This document shows, one piece after another, positions 46,300 through 55,237 of a stretch of 64,000 nt of DNA. The position numbers and the translations under genes are program-made. The stretch covers positions 41,080-105,079 of the forward strand of contig JAAZMZ010000002.1 of the NCBI GenBank assembly GCA_012798535.1, in the 5' to 3' direction. Numbering within the stretch: the stretch's first letter is position 1; the number at the start of each line of letters is the position of its first letter. Below the pieces are notes generated by a model. It was not told the DNA's origin. It ran no database searches and worked only from the letters and a program-made list of their open reading frames with translations. This DNA comes from Leptolinea sp. (GTDB lineage: Bacteria > Chloroflexota > Anaerolineae > Anaerolineales > Anaerolineaceae).

Positions 46300-46797
46300 T
46301 CATGGCTGCCACGCTATTACTCTTCCCTGCTTTAAGCTGGCCGGCACATCAATGATGCGTTGATTCGCAGATCCGCGGAAGAACAGGCCGGGATTTCGTT
46401 CCCCCTCACGGAAAGGCCCGTCCACCAGAACATCGCATTCCGCAATCAAAGCCTTCCAGGCGGGGTCATTCTGCGCCAGCAGATTTTCCCAGAGGTAGCC
46501 GGTGTAGGCCCACACATCCTTGCCGCGGGCGTGAAATTCACACGCCAGCGCCGCGGCGGCTTCCGCCTGCAGGAACGGTTCGCCGCCGCTCAGCGTGATC
46601 CCTTTGATCAACGGTGAATCCTTGATCAGTCCCAAGACTTCGTCCAGCGAGTATGCCACACCACCCTGCCGGTCCCAGGTTTGCGGATTATGACAGCCCG
46701 GACAATGATGCTCGCATCCCTGGAAGAATACGGTGATGCGCATTCCCGGGCCATCGGAAACACTTTCCTGTGTAATCCCGGCCAGTCTGACATTCAT
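46300..46797 (-). CDS. nrdG: Anaerobic ribonucleotide reductase activating protein
   Basis: NrdG is the radical-SAM activase that installs the glycyl radical in NrdD. The CxxxCxxC cluster motif is in GCEHHCPGCHN near residue 28-36, with the SAM-binding TLSGGEPFLQ near 68. At 165 residues it has the usual length. It begins 12 bases after nrdD on the same strand and belongs to the same operon. With no aerobic reductase in view, this fits an anaerobic way of life. Confidence 0.95.
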   Translation of the reverse strand: MNVRLAGITQESVSDGPGMRITVFFQGCEHHCPGCHNPQTWDRQGGVAYSLDEVLGLIKDSPLIKGITLSGGEPFLQAEAAAALACEFHARGKDVWAYTGYLWENLLAQNDPAWKALIAECDVLVDGPFREGERNPGLFFRGSANQRIIDVPASLKQGRVIAWQP

Positions 46798-46809
46798 GGG
46801 TGCTTCGAT

Positions 46810-48897
46810 CTAGTGAATATGCGGCTGCCTGTCCCGCAATTCGGCCTGTTTGGCCGCGTTAAAACGATCCACGGTGGACAGGTAACCGGTGATGCGCCGG
46901 ATACGGCGGATATCCTGTGAACCGCAGGCCGGGCAATCCTCATCGATCAAACCGCTGAACCCGCACAGGCGGCATTCATCGATCGGGAAGTTGATCCCGC
47001 CATATCCCATTCCTGCCTGATTCATGGCACGGATCACAGCCTCAAAGGCTTCGAGGTTGTGTATGGGTGGAGCTTCCAGCTCCACATAGCTGATATGCCC
47101 GGCGTTCGTCAGATTATGGTATGGCCCTTCAATGGAGATCTTTTCAAAGGCCGTAACCTTTGTGCCCACCGGCACGTGGAAACTGTTGGTGTAATAGTCT
47201 TTATCCGTAATACCGGGGATCTCCCCGAAAGCCTTTTTATCCAGGTGCACGAAACGGCCGGATAGGCCTTCCGCCGGGGTAGCCAGCAGGGTGAAATTCA
47301 TATCATACTGGTCAGCGAAGAAGTCGGTCATGCGCCGCATAAAACCGACGATCTCCTGCCCCATCTGCCGCGATGCTTCAGACTGAGCGTGATTCCCTCC
47401 CATAAGCACGGCTAGTGTTTCTGCCAGTCCGATAAAGCCGATCGACAGCGTTCCATGCCGGGCGGCCAGCCCGATTTCATCATTGGGCTGCAGGCGGTCT
47501 GATTCGACATACAGACTCTGCCCCATCAGGAACGGCATATCCTTTACTTTCAGATGAGATTGGATCTGATACCGATGCATCAGCTGCCGGGCGACCAGTG
47601 TCAGGGTTTCTTCAAGCATCTGATAAAAGCGGTTCACATCTCCGTCGGATTTCAAAGCGATACGTGGAAGGTTGATCGAGGTGAACGAAAGATTCCCGCG
47701 GCCGTCGCTGACGGCCGGTCCATGCCGGTCAGCGATGACCCGCGTACGGCAGCCCATATAAGCCACCTCGCTGCCGAAGGGTCTATTTTGCGGAGAATCC
47801 ATAAAGGAAAAAGTGGGATTCATACGGGTGGCGGCCGTGCGGATGGCCTGTCTGAACAGGTCATAATTTGGGTCGCCGGGATTCAGGTTGATGCCTTCCT
47901 TCACCCGGAAAATGATGTTCGGGAAGATGGGAGTCTCTCCCCTGCCCAGGCCTTTTTCATAGGCCAGCAGCAAATTATGTGTCACCCGGCGTCCGCCTTC
48001 CGATGTATCGCAACCCAGATTTATAGAACTGAACGGCACCTGCGCTCCTGCACGGCTATGCATGGAATTGAGGTTGTACACCAGTCCTTCCATAGCCTGG
48101 TAAATCTCATCTTCGCTGGCACCTTCCACGAATTCCGCCATGTCTCTATCGAAAAAGGCGAAAGATTGTCCGCCGTGCATATCATTCTGCGAACTCTGCA
48201 GAATGATAGCCGCCTGGGCGGCTGCCGAACCCGGCCTGCGGGGCGGGCGGATGTATCCGTGCCCGGTATCAAAGCCGGTGCGCAGCAAACGTCCCAGCGG
48301 AATTTGCACACAGGTCAGAGTTTTGGCGTAGAAATCCAGGTCATGAATATGGATATCCCCGCTGCTGTGTGCCTGTGCCATGTCCTCGGGGATCAGGCGG
48401 GAAAGGTAATACTGCCGGCTGGCAGCCGATGCAATCTGCAGCATTTTGGCGGATGGAGAATTCCCCACGTTGGCATTCTCACGGTTGGTTTCCACCAGAG
48501 TCTCTGCCACAGCATCCATGAGTTCAGATTTGCCTTCGCGGATGCGGGTACGGCGGTCACGGTAGAGGATATACGCCTTGGCGGTTTTGGCATGCCCGTT
48601 CTCGATGAGGATCTTCTCTACGGCATCCTGAACTTCTTCCACAGCCGGCAGCACGACTTTCTTTTCATCACGCAGATATTCCACCACCAGGCGGGCAAGA
48701 CGGCGGGATGTCTCCATATCATGTCCGCCAACCGCCTCCGCGGCCTTGAAGATAGCCATGACAATCTTATTGATGTCAAATTCATCCACCCGGCCATCCC
48801 GTTTCTGGATGGATCGGAAGATCACTTCACCATCAGGTTGGCTGGCTTCGGGTTTGGAAAGGTCAACAATAACTGAGCGTGATTCATTCAAGTCCAT
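46810..48897 (-). CDS. nrdD: Anaerobic ribonucleoside-triphosphate reductase
   Basis: NrdD makes deoxyribonucleotides without oxygen. Residues about 25-120 are an ATP-cone regulatory domain (VIFRSIQKRDGRVDEFDINK). The catalytic barrel includes QSSQNDMHGGQSF and FSSINLGCDTS. The C-terminus holds a zinc site with CRLCGF and CPACGSQ, and the glycyl-radical motif RRITGYLSTVDRFN near residue 677. At 695 residues it has normal size. GAGGG precedes ATG 48897 by about 7 bases. It is followed directly by nrdG. Confidence 0.96.
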   Translation of the reverse strand: MDLNESRSVIVDLSKPEASQPDGEVIFRSIQKRDGRVDEFDINKIVMAIFKAAEAVGGHDMETSRRLARLVVEYLRDEKKVVLPAVEEVQDAVEKILIENGHAKTAKAYILYRDRRTRIREGKSELMDAVAETLVETNRENANVGNSPSAKMLQIASAASRQYYLSRLIPEDMAQAHSSGDIHIHDLDFYAKTLTCVQIPLGRLLRTGFDTGHGYIRPPRRPGSAAAQAAIILQSSQNDMHGGQSFAFFDRDMAEFVEGASEDEIYQAMEGLVYNLNSMHSRAGAQVPFSSINLGCDTSEGGRRVTHNLLLAYEKGLGRGETPIFPNIIFRVKEGINLNPGDPNYDLFRQAIRTAATRMNPTFSFMDSPQNRPFGSEVAYMGCRTRVIADRHGPAVSDGRGNLSFTSINLPRIALKSDGDVNRFYQMLEETLTLVARQLMHRYQIQSHLKVKDMPFLMGQSLYVESDRLQPNDEIGLAARHGTLSIGFIGLAETLAVLMGGNHAQSEASRQMGQEIVGFMRRMTDFFADQYDMNFTLLATPAEGLSGRFVHLDKKAFGEIPGITDKDYYTNSFHVPVGTKVTAFEKISIEGPYHNLTNAGHISYVELEAPPIHNLEAFEAVIRAMNQAGMGYGGINFPIDECRLCGFSGLIDEDCPACGSQDIRRIRRITGYLSTVDRFNAAKQAELRDRQPHIH

Positions 48898-48970
48898 ACT
48901 ATTCCCTCTTCCCTGAGATGATTTAAAAATCGTAATTGCATTCCAGATGTTCTCCGAGTGTCATTTGTTA

Positions 48971-51283
48971 TTAATTATGTAGGACATTTGGTCTTGAAAA
49001 ATGCATACGGACATTTCTGGCCGCTTCAACCATATTCTTTAAGGCCGGCACTGTTTCTTCCCAGCGGCGGGTTTTCAAGCCGCAATCTGGATTGATCCAC
49101 AGGCGGTCGACAGGGATCACCTGCAGCGCCTTTTCGATCAAATCGATATATTCACGTTTTGATGGAATACGCGGTGAATGAATATCATAAATTCCCGGAC
49201 CAATTTCGTTCGGGTAAGATAATGATTGAAAGATATTCAACAAGGTCATTCCAGAGCGGGAAGCTTCGATAGAGATCACATCAGCATCCATCTGGATTAT
49301 GGCGTTCATAATGTCCGAGAATTCGCCGTAACACATATGGGTGTGGATCTGGGTTTTGTCAGAAGCCACACCGGCGGTGAGTCGAAAACAATCCACCGCC
49401 CATGAAAGATAGGTCTCCCGGGCGGATTGTCGCAGGGGCAACCCTTCGCGTAATGCCGGTTCATCAATCTGAATGATCTTGATACCCGCTTTTTCAAGGT
49501 CGCACACCTCATCACGCAGAGCAAGTGCAATTTGTGTGCCAGTCAGGTTTCGCGGTTGATCATCACGCACAAAAGACCATTGCATGATAGTAATCGGCCC
49601 GGTCAGCATCCCTTTCACCGGTTTGTGTGTACAAGTCTGGGCAAAAGCAGACCATTTTACAGTCATCGGCTGTGGTCTGGAAACATCACCAAAGATGATG
49701 GGTGGACGAACACCCCGTGAGCCGTAACTTTGCACCCAACCATGTTCAGTGAAAGCAAATCCCTTGAGTTGCCCGGCGAAATATTCCACCATGTCTGTCC
49801 GCTCAAATTCGCCATGCACCGGCACATCGAGTCCAATATCCTCCTGAAGTTGGATTACTCTGGTGATCTCATTCTGGAGATATTTCTCGTAATCGGCTTT
49901 CTCGATATTTCCGGCATTGAAAGCCGCCCGTTGTTTTCGCAATTCTTCTGTCTGTGGGAAAGAACCGATGGTGGTTGTGGGAAGAATGGGAAGATCAAGA
50001 ACAGTTGCATGAGCTTTACGACGAACCGGATAACCGCTCTTCCTGGAGTAATCGCGCGGATCGATAGTTTGCACCCGTTTCTTGACATCATGATTGGTTA
50101 CCAGACCAGATATTCTCCGGCTTTCGATTATCTGCCGGTTTTTTTGCAATTCGTCAGCAATAAAATCCCGGCCATGCATAACTGCTGAATTGATCTGGGA
50201 AACCTCGTTCAGTTTTTGATAGGAAAAAGCCAGCCAGGATTTCAAATCCGCATCCAGCCCGGTTTCAAGCGTCAGATCATACGGGCAGAACTGCAGCGAA
50301 CAACTGGGTGCAATCTGTATCCCTTTTTCAGACCTCGCCGCAGCGGCTTTTTCCGCCATTGAGATGGCTTCGTCCAGGTTTGTACGCCAGATATTGCGTC
50401 CATTGACGAGTCCCAGTGACAGCGTTCTATCTTTCGGTAAAGTAGAGAGAAGGAAATCGAGTTGTTCCGGCGCGCGAACCAGATCAATATGTAACCCGTA
50501 AACCGGTAATTCGGCTGCCAGGTGGGTATTCTCTTCAAGACTGCCAAAGTAGGTAGCCAGTATGATTTGCAAATCGGTGTGATGAGACAGAAAGTCATAA
50601 GCTCGCTTGTACGCCAGCCGGATACTATCATTCAAATCGAGCACCAGACAGGGTTCATCGATTTGAACCCAATCCGCGCCGGCTTTACTTAATTGTGATA
50701 GCAGCTCCGCATAAACCGGCAGCAAGGCTTCCAGTGTCTCGATAGGATGAACGCCAGAATCCGCGGCTTTTGAAAGCAGCAGAAAGGTGACCGGCCCGAT
50801 TAATACCGGGCGGGTATAAAAACCGGCATTTTTTGCTTCAAGAAAATCATTCACCGGTTTTTGTGAAACAAGCCGGTAAATTTGCCTGCCGGAGATTTCG
50901 GGAACAATATAGTGATAATTTGTGTCGAACCACTTCGTCATCTCCATGGCAGCAATCTGTGTATCTCCATTTTGCCAACCGCGTGCCATGGCAAAATAAA
51001 GGTCGATTGGAGATAGAACGGATTTTAACTTCTGAAACCTTTCCGGAATGACATCCAACATGCAGGCTGTATCCAGAACCTGATCGTAAAAAGAAAAATC
51101 GTTGGAAGGGAGCACATCAATGCCTCTCTCCCTTTGCACAGTCCAGTGTGCTTTCCTTAACAAAGCTCCCTGGTGAAACAGTTCGCTTTCGGTCAGCTTT
51201 GCATTCCAGTATTTTTCAAGCGCGAATTTCAATTCGCGCCTGATCCCAAGACGGGGAAATCCGAGGTTGGCTGTAACAGACAT
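48971..51283 (-). CDS. metE: Cobalamin-independent methionine synthase
   Basis: MetE methylates homocysteine to methionine with 5-methyltetrahydropteroyl-polyglutamate. Zinc ligands are visible in IHTHMCYGEF (His and Cys near residue 645) and WINPDCGLKTR (Cys near 731). The N-terminal half has the duplicated barrel with LGFPRLGIRRELKFALEKYW. At 770 residues it is full length. GGAG lies about 5 bases before ATG 51283. The upstream cobalamin riboswitch should repress it when B12 is present, implying a B12-dependent MetH elsewhere. It supplies the last step after metA and metY. Confidence 0.97.
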   Translation of the reverse strand: MSVTANLGFPRLGIRRELKFALEKYWNAKLTESELFHQGALLRKAHWTVQRERGIDVLPSNDFSFYDQVLDTACMLDVIPERFQKLKSVLSPIDLYFAMARGWQNGDTQIAAMEMTKWFDTNYHYIVPEISGRQIYRLVSQKPVNDFLEAKNAGFYTRPVLIGPVTFLLLSKAADSGVHPIETLEALLPVYAELLSQLSKAGADWVQIDEPCLVLDLNDSIRLAYKRAYDFLSHHTDLQIILATYFGSLEENTHLAAELPVYGLHIDLVRAPEQLDFLLSTLPKDRTLSLGLVNGRNIWRTNLDEAISMAEKAAAARSEKGIQIAPSCSLQFCPYDLTLETGLDADLKSWLAFSYQKLNEVSQINSAVMHGRDFIADELQKNRQIIESRRISGLVTNHDVKKRVQTIDPRDYSRKSGYPVRRKAHATVLDLPILPTTTIGSFPQTEELRKQRAAFNAGNIEKADYEKYLQNEITRVIQLQEDIGLDVPVHGEFERTDMVEYFAGQLKGFAFTEHGWVQSYGSRGVRPPIIFGDVSRPQPMTVKWSAFAQTCTHKPVKGMLTGPITIMQWSFVRDDQPRNLTGTQIALALRDEVCDLEKAGIKIIQIDEPALREGLPLRQSARETYLSWAVDCFRLTAGVASDKTQIHTHMCYGEFSDIMNAIIQMDADVISIEASRSGMTLLNIFQSLSYPNEIGPGIYDIHSPRIPSKREYIDLIEKALQVIPVDRLWINPDCGLKTRRWEETVPALKNMVEAARNVRMHFSRPNVLHN

Positions 51284-51310
51284 AAAGACTCCTTTTCATA
51301 AAAGAAATAA

Positions 51311-51332
51311 GCTCACCCTGGTAAGGATGAGC
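51311..51332 (-). terminator. Terminator-like hairpin between riboswitch and metE
   Basis: GCTCA and CC in 51311-51320 pair with GG and TGAGC in 51323-51332. On the minus strand a T-rich tract follows. It lies between the aptamer and the metE ribosome site and is the likely expression platform. GAGCT/AGCTC at 51346-51361 may be part of the alternative fold. Confidence 0.65.
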
Positions 51333-51389
51333 CTTTAACGAAAAGGAGCTTAAAATAGCTCGCCGATTGGCTCAACCCTTTGACGCGAA

Positions 51390-51520
51390 GGGTGTATATT
51401 CTTATGGACAGGCATCCGGACTTTCACCGTTGCGCGACAGTGCCAGAATTTCACTGGTCTTTCCCTGATTTTTCAACCGCCCACGACAGAACGGTTCCAT
51501 AAGGCTTTCAAACATTATAT
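51390..51520 (-). promoter_or_regulatory. Cobalamin riboswitch of metE
   Basis: Read on the minus strand it contains the cobalamin-aptamer core: CAGGGAAAGACCAGTGAAATT, then CTGGCACTGTCGCGCAACGG, then TGAAAGTCCGGATGCCTGTCC. These match the GGTGAAATTCC, CCCGC(A)ACTGT and AGTC-GATGCC blocks of the B12-box family. Control of metE by B12 riboswitches is well established in other bacteria. Outer limits are approximate. Confidence 0.9.
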
Positions 51521-51633
51521 GCGTTCAAAGGGTTAAAGACAATTTGCAATCTTAAAAAATGTGTATTTTTAATTTGTCTAATGTATCCGGGGTATCACGT
51601 TAATAATCGTCGAAAAAAATCTGATGGTGATGC

Positions 51634-53070
51634 TTAGGTCAGAGATGGGGACTTAAACCGCATCTTGATGGTTGTTCCCCTGCCCGATTCTGATTCCGCC
51701 CAGACCTTTCCACCCTGGCTCTCGATCAGCGCTTTAACGATTGCCAGACCCAGGCCAGATTCGCCCTCATCGGAATGGCGCGATTTATCGGCACGATGGA
51801 ATCGATCAAAGATCAGGGGGAGTTCTTCGGGAGAAATTCCACTACCCGTATCACTCACACTCAGTTCCACGCAGCCATCGATGGTCTTCCCGCCGAGAAT
51901 GATCCTGCCGTTTTCAGGCGTGTACCGGAGCGCGTTACTGATCAGGTTATCCATCACCTGCATCATGCGAGCTTCATCCACCATGATTGCGGGCAAATTC
52001 TCATCAGCCTCAACACCAATGGAAACGGATTGTTTTTCGGCATGATGCTGGAACAGGGCTGCCGCCTGATTCAACAGAGACTTCGGCATAATCGACTGCG
52101 GTTGGAGTGAGAGTTCACCCGCGTCGGCCTGTGAAAGCATACGCAGATCACCCACCAGATGCTGCAGGCGTTCAATCTCGGTGTAGATCAAGGCGAATCG
52201 TTCCGGGCTGGGTTGTAAAACACCTTCCTGCATAGATTCGATGTATCCGGCAATGACGGTCAACGGCGTGCGCAGGTCATGCGCAATATCCGCCGTCATC
52301 TGCCGGCGGGAAGCATTGACGCGCGCCACCTCATGACTCATTTCGTTGAAGGCTTCCGCCAGTTGGCCAATCTCGTCATGAGATGTAACCTTGACTTCCT
52401 GCTCCAGATGCCCTTCGGCAATATTCTGGGCAGCGTGGGTCAATTCACGCAGCGGCCGGGTGAGCGTACGCGCCAGAAAGATACCGATGCCCAGCGCAAC
52501 CAGCAGGCCGGTGATGATTCCCAGCATTAAAGCCTGGTTGGTCCTTTCCAGGAACATGGCTTCTTCCGGATTGAATCGAGTGATCCGCCTGGCCTGGAGT
52601 ATCCTTCCTACCAGGATTTTATTCACAATAATTTCCGTACCTTCATCGAACATCTCTTTGGGAAGTATTGAGCCGGCCGGGTACGCGGGATCCACCGAAA
52701 CAATCACCGTTCCATCCGGATTTGCCAGACCAAAGAAATTCCGTTTTTCTTTGTCTGTGCGGGTTTGATTTCTGGATAGATCATCCTGCTGGACATTCTC
52801 TTGACCGGGCGGTGGGGGATACGGCGTGGGGATCACCTGTCTCTGGATCGCATCCCAGGTATCTACCACCCCATCCCAGGAACCATTGACCGCGTAGTAA
52901 TTCTGAAGAGACTGCTGTATGGTTTCGTGCTGCTGGTCGATCAACAACTGCCAGAGACTTCCCTGACTGTTAAAGCGGATATATATGGCCGACATAGCTG
53001 ATGCAGAAAAGGCAACGATCAGGAACGCTATCGTCAATTTCCAGTAAAGAGATTTCTGAAATCTTTTCAT
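51634..53070 (-). CDS. Sensor histidine kinase (BaeS/PhoR-like)
   Basis: A 478-residue membrane kinase. Membrane helix 1 is near residues 11-30. An extracytoplasmic sensor region of about 150 residues follows. Helix 2 lies near 180-200, then a HAMP domain (LTRPLRELTHAAQ), and the phospho-His in MTADIAHDLRTPLTVIAGY near 275. The ATP domain has DNLISNALRYTPENG (N box), SDTGSGISPEEL (G1), and DEGESGLGLAIVK (G2). The stimulus is unknown. Its start overlaps the stop of the response-regulator gene by four bases. The pair is divergent from the DUF4405 operon, its probable target. Confidence 0.93.
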   Translation of the reverse strand: MKRFQKSLYWKLTIAFLIVAFSASAMSAIYIRFNSQGSLWQLLIDQQHETIQQSLQNYYAVNGSWDGVVDTWDAIQRQVIPTPYPPPPGQENVQQDDLSRNQTRTDKEKRNFFGLANPDGTVIVSVDPAYPAGSILPKEMFDEGTEIIVNKILVGRILQARRITRFNPEEAMFLERTNQALMLGIITGLLVALGIGIFLARTLTRPLRELTHAAQNIAEGHLEQEVKVTSHDEIGQLAEAFNEMSHEVARVNASRRQMTADIAHDLRTPLTVIAGYIESMQEGVLQPSPERFALIYTEIERLQHLVGDLRMLSQADAGELSLQPQSIMPKSLLNQAAALFQHHAEKQSVSIGVEADENLPAIMVDEARMMQVMDNLISNALRYTPENGRIILGGKTIDGCVELSVSDTGSGISPEELPLIFDRFHRADKSRHSDEGESGLGLAIVKALIESQGGKVWAESESGRGTTIKMRFKSPSLT

Positions 53071-53753
53071 TCTTCTTGTATAAACCGGTAACCAACTCCG
53101 AAGACCGTATCGATATACCGGGGATTGGCCGGATCGTCTTCGATCTTCGTGCGCAGATTGCGAATATGCACATTCAGGGTGCTATCCAGACCGGTAAAGC
53201 CGCTGTCAGCCAGTTGATCGATCAACTCTGAACGTGAAAAGACCCGCCCGGGAGAACGCATCAGGGTCCGCAGCAGGTCAAATTCGATGGGTGTCAACGA
53301 CACCGGGGTATCTTTCAGAGAAATACTGTGAGTTCGTTCATCCAGCACCAGATCGCCTTCCCGGAACAGGGCAAACTTCTCCTGAGTATCATCTTTGCGG
53401 CGCATCACGGCGTGGATGCGCGCAACCAGTTCCCGCATGCGGAAAGGTTTGATGACATAATCATCCGCTCCCAATTCCAACCCCACTACCGCGTCGGTTT
53501 CCTCTTCACGGGCGGTAATAATAATCACCGGCGTCTGGCGCTCCTGGCGGTACTGGCGCAGAAAATCGTAGCCATCCATGCGCGGCATCATGATATCCAG
53601 CAAGATCAAATCGGGTTCCTCATGGCGGGCGGTGTAGATGGCATTCTGGCCATCTGTAGCCGTAACCACCTTGAAACCCTGTTCGGTCAAATAATCCTGC
53701 AGCAACTGCCTTACGCTGGACTGGTCATCCACTACCAGTATCTTGTTTGACAT
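53067..53753 (-). CDS. OmpR/PhoB-type response regulator
   Basis: A 228-residue response regulator with an intact receiver: VVDDQ at 7-11, phospho-acceptor Asp in LILLDIMMPRMDG near residue 55, Thr/Ser in IIITAR, and Lys in YVIKPF. The winged-helix domain near 130-225 has SLTPIEFDLLRTLMRSPGRV, LNVHIRNLRTKI and VFGVGYRF. It partners the kinase that overlaps it downstream. The perfect inverted repeats at 53823-53836 and 53895-53908 are the likely binding sites, implying autoregulation. Confidence 0.95.
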   Translation of the reverse strand: MSNKILVVDDQSSVRQLLQDYLTEQGFKVVTATDGQNAIYTARHEEPDLILLDIMMPRMDGYDFLRQYRQERQTPVIIITAREEETDAVVGLELGADDYVIKPFRMRELVARIHAVMRRKDDTQEKFALFREGDLVLDERTHSISLKDTPVSLTPIEFDLLRTLMRSPGRVFSRSELIDQLADSGFTGLDSTLNVHIRNLRTKIEDDPANPRYIDTVFGVGYRFIQEE

Positions 53754-53805
53754 CTAACCTGCTCCACTTTGCCCTGTCTAAATCTTTTCCGGCTCTGGTG
53801 ACTAG

Positions 53806-53927
53806 ATTATCACGTATTTGTGTAGATTTTATTCAGATGAATCCATCGAATTGTTTACATTTACAGCAAATTCTTTGCCACTTCTTCACGCGGCCTGAAT
53901 AAAATCTAAAGTATTACCTTCTATCAT
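53806..53927. promoter_or_regulatory. Divergent promoters with inverted 14-bp operators
   Basis: TAGATTTTATTCAG (53823-53836) and CTGAATAAAATCTA (53895-53908) are exact reverse complements, 72 bp centre to centre. Left promoter: -10 GATAAT on the minus strand (53811-53806). Right promoter: -10 TATCAT (53922-53927). In each case a 17-base spacer puts the -35 position inside the 14-bp element. This symmetry suggests one regulator activates both promoters. Confidence 0.65.
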
Positions 53928-53979
53928 AGACCTTATTCATCCTGATAATAAACGTGAAACAAGCAATTTGGAGATAAAG

Positions 53980-54486
53980 ATGAATCGAACAAATCTATGG
54001 ATAGATATTGGGGTGTTTATCGCCTTCTTAATTTCATCCGCACCGTATCTCACCGGCAACCTGATCCATGAATGGCTGGGGGTGGCGCTGGCCGCGGCGT
54101 TAATCACGCACATTCTGCTTCACTGGAATTGGATCACCACGACCGGATTGAAATTTTTCAGAAACCTCTGGCATGTTTCCAGACTGCAGTTCGTGGTCGA
54201 TCTATCGATCTTTGTGGCCTTCACCCTGCTGATCGCCAGCGGACTGGCCATGTCGAAGAATGTAATGAGCACACTGGGTATCCAACTGGCCAGAGGACAT
54301 GCCTGGAAATTGATCCATTCGACGGCATCAAACATATCGGTGATTCTTATCGCCGTGCATCTGGCATTGAATTGGAACTGGATCGTCTGTATGTTCAAAC
54401 GTTGTTTCATCCAACCTCTTCCCAGTTTGTTCGATTCAGGGAAAAAATCGCGATCTGTTCGGGCGGAATTACCGCGCGAGAAATGA
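53980..54486 (+). CDS. DUF4405 four-helix membrane protein (cytochrome b-like)
   Basis: A 168-residue membrane protein with four hydrophobic helices (about residues 6-24, 33-52, 73-92, 115-135). Histidines lie at helix ends in LIHEWLG, HILLHWNW, HAWKLIHS and VHLALNWNW. This pattern matches the DUF4405 family, which resembles the haem-binding core of cytochrome b561; haem binding is likely but not shown. ATG 53980 has GGAG 7 bases upstream. It is the first gene of an operon divergent from the two-component system and probably under its control. Confidence 0.8.
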   Translation: MNRTNLWIDIGVFIAFLISSAPYLTGNLIHEWLGVALAAALITHILLHWNWITTTGLKFFRNLWHVSRLQFVVDLSIFVAFTLLIASGLAMSKNVMSTLGIQLARGHAWKLIHSTASNISVILIAVHLALNWNWIVCMFKRCFIQPLPSLFDSGKKSRSVRAELPREK

Positions 54487-54502
54487 TTAAAGAGGAGGAA
54501 AA

Positions 54503-54841
54503 ATGCTCAAGATTCTGGGAAGACTGTTCATCCTTCTGGCCGTGATTGCCTTGACCATCACGCTGATGGTCGTAATTGTCAACAATTTCCCCATCAATCA
54601 GCCTTTCGCAGGACAGGAAGGGCGGCAGAGACCTTTACCGGAATTCTCCGGAGGGCAAGGCCAAAACCCGCAGGCGCTGCCTGAATTTCAACGGCCACCT
54701 GAGGGCCCCGGCGGGGAACATCACGGCGGTGAATCATATGGAGCGGTCGAATTGTTCAAAAACCTGGGCATCATCGCCGGAATTGTCGCCATCATCGTCA
54801 TATTCCGGGAAGGAATAATGCGATTGAAACCCGCCCATTGA
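54503..54841 (+). CDS. Small membrane protein with Pro/Gln/Gly-rich loop
   Basis: A 112-residue protein of no recognised family. One hydrophobic helix spans residues 5-28 and a second spans about 83-102. The middle is low-complexity, rich in Pro, Gln, Gly and Glu, with a GGEHHGGE stretch that might bind a metal. It has a very good ribosome site (AGAGGAGG) and follows the DUF4405 gene by 16 bases. A terminator closes the operon. A role with its membrane neighbour is inferred. Confidence 0.75.
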   Translation: MLKILGRLFILLAVIALTITLMVVIVNNFPINQPFAGQEGRQRPLPEFSGGQGQNPQALPEFQRPPEGPGGEHHGGESYGAVELFKNLGIIAGIVAIIVIFREGIMRLKPAH

Positions 54842-54877
54842 CCTGGATTTTCAAAATCTTCAACACTTCAAAAATTC

Positions 54878-54914
54878 CAGCCGGTATGGGGTGAAACCTG
54901 TACCGGCTGCTTTT
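54878..54914 (+). terminator. Terminator of the DUF4405 operon
   Basis: CAGCCGGTA (54878-54886) pairs with TACCGGCTG (54901-54909), with a 14-base loop, then CTTTTC. It lies between convergent genes. Confidence 0.8.
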
Positions 54915-54925
54915 CTACAATCCGG

Positions 54926-55237
54926 TTATAAAGCTGCCCGAACTTCGTAATGCTGCGATCGCGCGTCGAAGCGTTTGAGCACGGCGCGCGCTTTTTCGGG
55001 CACCACGGCCGCTTCGTAATCTTCTCCGGCAAATTCACGCACCGCGTCCAGCGAATCAAACCACATGACGGTGATGAACTCCACCTCGTCGGCGATATCT
55101 CGGCGGAAGAGCTGGATGCCCTGATACCCTACAATCCTGCGCTCTCCGATGCCGACAAAGATCTCATCTTTTAACAATTTCTCGTAGATATCAGCATTCT
55201 CTCTGGTAGTATAGCCATGCCATATTCGACTGATCAT
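54926..55237 (-). CDS. Antibiotic biosynthesis monooxygenase-like (ABM) protein
   Basis: A 103-residue single-domain protein of the dimeric alpha/beta-barrel class. ISRIWHGYT and VEFITVMWFDSLDAVREFAG match the ABM pattern. Small proteins of this kind include haem-degrading and quinone-modifying oxygenases, but many have no known role and the sequence alone does not show activity. It starts four bases inside the end of the upstream TPR gene (ATGA overlap), so the two are coupled. Confidence 0.75.
   Translation of the reverse strand: MISRIWHGYTTRENADIYEKLLKDEIFVGIGERRIVGYQGIQLFRRDIADEVEFITVMWFDSLDAVREFAGEDYEAAVVPEKARAVLKRFDARSQHYEVRAAL

Noticed and set aside
47554..48876. Long open frame (440 codons) on the plus strand
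   Set aside because: It is the antisense shadow of nrdD, whose motifs are unmistakable.
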